Positions 61,758-64,000 of a DNA stretch of 64,000 nucleotides are shown here, one piece after another; within the stretch, counting starts at the first letter, position 1; each line of letters starts with the position of its first letter. The stretch comes from Pseudoxanthomonas sp. CF125 (lineage in GTDB: Bacteria > Pseudomonadota > Gammaproteobacteria > Xanthomonadales > Xanthomonadaceae), in assembly GCF_900104085.1 (NCBI RefSeq), contig NZ_FNLD01000002.1, forward strand, positions 62,001-126,000. Direction: 5' to 3'. The notes below the pieces were generated by a model, which ran no database searches, had not been told where the DNA came from, and was given only the letters and a program-made list of their open reading frames with translations. The translations under genes and the position numbers were made by a program.

Positions 61758-62038
61758 GGCGACTGGCGGGTAGCCTGCTTCCGGGCGTTGTCGATCACCG
61801 AGCGCACCAGTTCGCGGTCGGTGTGGCGCGAGATGGCCTGCGCCCCCAGCTGCAGGGCCCGTTCGCGCAGTTCCACCGTGACGTCGTAATGCGCGCCGCT
61901 GGGTTTGTCCTGGAACGCGCGCCGTGGCATGCCCAGTCGCTCGGCCATCGCGTGCAGTTCCTCCAGCGTGTCGGCCATCAGGTGCGCCCAGCGCTGGCCG
62001 CGCCACCAAGTCACTGCATCGTCGACGTAAACGGTCAT
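61754..62038 (-). CDS. DUF4031 family protein
   Basis: A 94-residue protein starting MTVYVDDAVTWWRGQRWAHL, then MADTLEELHAMAERLGMPRR and HYDVTVELRERAL, the DUF4031 pattern. Unknown function. It may bind nucleotides given the conserved Asp/Trp core, but that is speculation. Longer frames to 62584 are antisense artefacts of the next gene. Confidence 0.88.
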   Translation of the reverse strand: MTVYVDDAVTWWRGQRWAHLMADTLEELHAMAERLGMPRRAFQDKPSGAHYDVTVELRERALQLGAQAISRHTDRELVRSVIDNARKQATRQSP

Positions 62039-62146
62039 GCGGGGAGTTTTCCACAATGACCGGACATCTGCGAACGATTGCTTCGCGGGCTGCTCGGTAT
62101 CGGATGAGGAAATGCTTTCCAAGTTGCCCGCCAAGCGCCAATATCG

Positions 62147-62722
62147 ATGCCCGAATCGTTCCTCAGCACTCCCATGGCCATGCCCGACAACGAAGCCGAC
62201 TACGGCGACCACGAAGCCGATCCCCAGGACCTCGAGGAAGCCGACGAACTGACCACCGAGGCGCTGGTCTGGCAGTTGCTGCTGCTGGTCAATCCCGGCG
62301 ACGAGGAAACCGCCCTGCGCCAGTTTTCGCATTACCGCGAAGCGCTGCTGGAAGCCGGCGAAGATGCCGAGCCGGTGTGGGTGCTGAAGGATGCGATCGA
62401 TTGGACCTCCGGCTTCTTCGTCGATTGGAAGGACAAGGAGTCCTTCATCGACAGCGTCACCGAGCTGGTGCGGCGCTGGAACCTGGAGATCGACTGGGGC
62501 GGCGATACTTCGGACGAGGATTTCCTGGACGGCACCGACGTGCCGGCGCTGATGTCCACTGCCTACGACCGCCTGCGCGAACACGGCTACACGCTGTGGA
62601 CCTGGGACACCGGCAGCGACAGCTATGGCGGCTGGATCACTTCGAGCCGCGATGACGAAGCCATGCGACTGGTGGCGGTGGCCCTGAACATCGAACTGCG
62701 TCCGGGCAGCGATTCGTTCTAG
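62147..62722 (+). CDS. Acidic conserved protein, unknown function
   Basis: A 191-residue acidic protein (many Asp/Glu; ALVWQLLLLVNPGDEETALR, WVLKDAIDWTSGFFVDWKDK, GYTLWTWDTGSDSYGGWITS). It might belong to the DUF6630 group, which I recall only loosely. No signal peptide. The start is uncertain (62147, 62174 or 62180, none with a clear ribosome site). It is followed by hairpin TGCCTGCGATGC/GCATCGCAGGCA (62740-62791). Confidence 0.8.
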   Translation: MPESFLSTPMAMPDNEADYGDHEADPQDLEEADELTTEALVWQLLLLVNPGDEETALRQFSHYREALLEAGEDAEPVWVLKDAIDWTSGFFVDWKDKESFIDSVTELVRRWNLEIDWGGDTSDEDFLDGTDVPALMSTAYDRLREHGYTLWTWDTGSDSYGGWITSSRDDEAMRLVAVALNIELRPGSDSF

Positions 62723-62739
62723 CTGCCTGGCGGGCGGGC

Positions 62740-62791
62740 TGCCTGCGATGCGTTGGCCGCTAGACCGGCGGACTTACAAGCATCGCAGGCA
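62740..62791. terminator. Stem-loop downstream of 62147-62722
   Basis: Perfect 12-bp arms TGCCTGCGATGC (62740-62751) and GCATCGCAGGCA (62780-62791) with a 28-nt loop. There is no T-run. Termination is plausible but not certain. Confidence 0.4.
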
Positions 62792-62815
62792 GGACTCCGC
62801 CGCTGGCGTACAGGT

Positions 62816-62869
62816 TTACTCTTCCTCGTCGCCGCCGATCTGCGGGTCGTGGTTGGCGCGTGTGTTCAT
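62816..62869 (-). CDS. Possible 17-residue peptide
   Basis: The frame MNTRANHDPQIGGDEEE then TAA. AGGAG lies 7 bp before the ATG, better than for many accepted genes nearby. Too short to judge by composition. The surrounding 62723-63006 gap holds no larger gene. Confidence 0.35.
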   Translation of the reverse strand: MNTRANHDPQIGGDEEE

Positions 62870-62932
62870 GAACAAACTCCTGGTGGCAGGTCGCCGACGA
62901 GCGGAATTGCCGCCGGTCCCGCTTTGTAGGCG

Positions 62933-62953
62933 CGCAACCGTTAATCGGTTGCG
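62933..62953. terminator. Short hairpin near 62.94 kb
   Basis: CGCAACCG (62933-62940) pairs perfectly with CGGTTGCG (62946-62953) around TTAAT. It lies 54 bp from the stop of the minus-strand gene at 63007 and could terminate it, although no T-run is present. Confidence 0.35.
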
Positions 62954-63006
62954 ACGGGCGCGCTATGTTTTCTTTACACCGCGCCTTCGATCCGGCCGCG
63001 GGCCGC

Positions 63007-63477
63007 TCAACTCTTGCGCAGACGCGGCTTGAACTTGCCGGCGCAACGGATGTGGGATTCGATGTGCATCCGCGCCAGTTCCAGGTAGTTGGCTTGGGGG
63101 CCGCTGCCGCTGCCGTGTATTTCGCCCAGATACTCGCCATCGGCCCATACCTTGCCGACCCATTCGGCTTCGGTCTCGCCGATGGTCAGCGAAACCGTGT
63201 AGCGCATGTCCTTGTCGTCCAGGTTCTTGCAGCCGTAGACCATGGGGAACTGGGCGGTGAACACGGTGTCTTCCGCCAGCCTGGCCAGGTGCTGGCGGGT
63301 GCGCTCGGCGATCTTCTTGCGCGCGTGTTCGACGACGGTATCGACCGCGCTGCGAACGTATTCGGATCGGTCCATGAAAGGGTCGATCGCCTCGAGTGGG
63401 TGATAGGCGTTCTTCTTGACCCAATCGATGAACGCCATTTCCAGCTCAACGGAGCCGGCTTTGAGCTTCTGGTTCAT
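63007..63477 (-). CDS. Conserved protein, unknown function
   Basis: A 156-residue soluble protein (FIDWVKKNAYHPLEAIDPFM, QHLARLAEDTVFTAQFPMVY, IGETEAEWVGKVWADGEYLG). Mixed alpha/beta with no signal peptide, membrane segment or recognised motif. Clean codon use and a full-length frame support it. It ends with RLRKS. Confidence 0.72.
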   Translation of the reverse strand: MNQKLKAGSVELEMAFIDWVKKNAYHPLEAIDPFMDRSEYVRSAVDTVVEHARKKIAERTRQHLARLAEDTVFTAQFPMVYGCKNLDDKDMRYTVSLTIGETEAEWVGKVWADGEYLGEIHGSGSGPQANYLELARMHIESHIRCAGKFKPRLRKS

Positions 63478-63634
63478 GCAGTACTACTCCAGGGTGCTGC
63501 GCGCCGCTCCCAGAAGCGCGATGGCGGCAACGCGAGGAGCCCGATTGTGTGGAACGAAACGTTAAAAGCGCGCGAGCGCGAAGCGGGGCGTGTGATAAGG
63601 AGACTCGCGATCAGACGGAGTTCCCGCGTCGCTG

Positions 63635-64000
63635 TCAGCGCTCCAGCCGCACCATGCTTTGCAGCAGGTGTTCCATGATCGCCGGCATGTCGCCGCACTT
63701 GCCCATGTGAACGGGCGAGGTCTGGATGATGGAGCTGCGTTTGGCGGTGAGCCAGTGGAAGCGGGCGCGCTGCGGCAGCAGGCCGATCGGCCCCGTGCCC
63801 ACGCCGCCGCGGCAAATCGCGGGAATGGTATCCAGATGCCGGCGCAGCGATTCCATGTCCAGGTCGGGCGCCAGCGCCAGCACGCGGGCTTCGTCCAGTT
63901 CGATACGCGCTTCCAGGTAGCGCGAAGCTTCGCAGGAGAGGATCACGCCGACATTGACGAACTCCTCGCGTTCCACCCGCGGCACGACCCGGATCACCGC
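63635..64000 (-). CDS. DUF3037 family protein, 5' end beyond the window
   Basis: The visible 122 codons read IRVVPRVEREEFVNVGVILS, then ...ARFHWLTAKRSSIIQTSPVH and MEHLLQSMVRLER before the stop, a clear DUF3037 protein. Family members start with a few residues before IRVVP, so the true start lies past 64000 and the GTG at 63997 is probably internal. DUF3037 genes often sit next to a HipA-like kinase gene, which may lie off the right edge; that cannot be seen here. Confidence 0.85.
   Translation of the reverse strand, partial: AVIRVVPRVEREEFVNVGVILSCEASRYLEARIELDEARVLALAPDLDMESLRRHLDTIPAICRGGVGTGPIGLLPQRARFHWLTAKRSSIIQTSPVHMGKCGDMPAIMEHLLQSMVRLER

Overview
The window is high-GC bacterial chromosome. 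The protein repertoire points to the family Xanthomonadaceae (Lysobacteraceae), such as a Lysobacter, Pseudoxanthomonas, Luteimonas or Stenotrophomonas relative. Clues are the many xanthomonad-type small conserved proteins (DUF3297, DUF4031, DUF3606 and similar), four different palindromic REP-like repeat families, a REP-associated transposase and an integron of xanthomonad style. The genus cannot be fixed from this sequence alone. I see no rRNA, tRNA or CRISPR array.

Layout. 1-5 kb: a CPBP membrane protease, a REP-associated transposase flanked by inverted REP copies, a Tat-exported Gfo/Idh/MocA oxidoreductase, a TrmY-family SPOUT methyltransferase, and a DUF1508 gene between direct repeats. 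5-7.2 kb: a hipBA-type toxin-antitoxin pair with operator candidates, then a GC-rich leader that can form two mutually exclusive hairpins before a 69-residue ORF. 7.4-16 kb: a frameshifted serine hydrolase, an M20 amidohydrolase, a dienelactone hydrolase, an NHL-propeller/M23 fusion, an alpha/beta hydrolase and an AlkZ/YcaQ-type glycosylase. 16-19.5 kb: remnant of a chromosomal integron, made of a truncated intI, an attI-like junction, two near-identical 60-bp attC sites, one or two diverged attC sites and up to six cassette genes. 19.6-31.6 kb: membrane proteins, an acid phosphatase lipoprotein, a large autotransporter, a DUF2272 protein, a histone-H1-like protein, a RibD/DHFR-like reductase, a protein that looks like a domesticated IS5 transposase N-terminus, and a diguanylate cyclase.

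31.8-45.6 kb: a TetR regulator divergent from a metallo-hydrolase/SDR pair, a CBM32 carbohydrate-active enzyme behind a LacI-type operator, a BlaI/M56 signalling pair behind two BlaI-type operators, a TerY-P type phosphorylation triad (VWA protein, PP2C phosphatase, kinase-TPR) and a second serine hydrolase. 46-64 kb: an imidazolonepropionase-like amidohydrolase, a hybrid histidine kinase, a MASE1-PAS-GGDEF protein, an RcnB-like protein, a tautomerase, an S9 peptidase, a two-gene ABC exporter, an MFS carrier, a DUF418 protein and several small conserved proteins. The last, a DUF3037 gene, runs off the right edge.

The genes fall into many short transcription units, often convergent and closed by hairpins or REP palindromes. 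The best-supported candidates for something unusual are the decayed integron, the terminator/antiterminator-like leader at 6.83-7.01 kb, and the TerY-P triad. Functions are read from motifs by eye; no database search was run.
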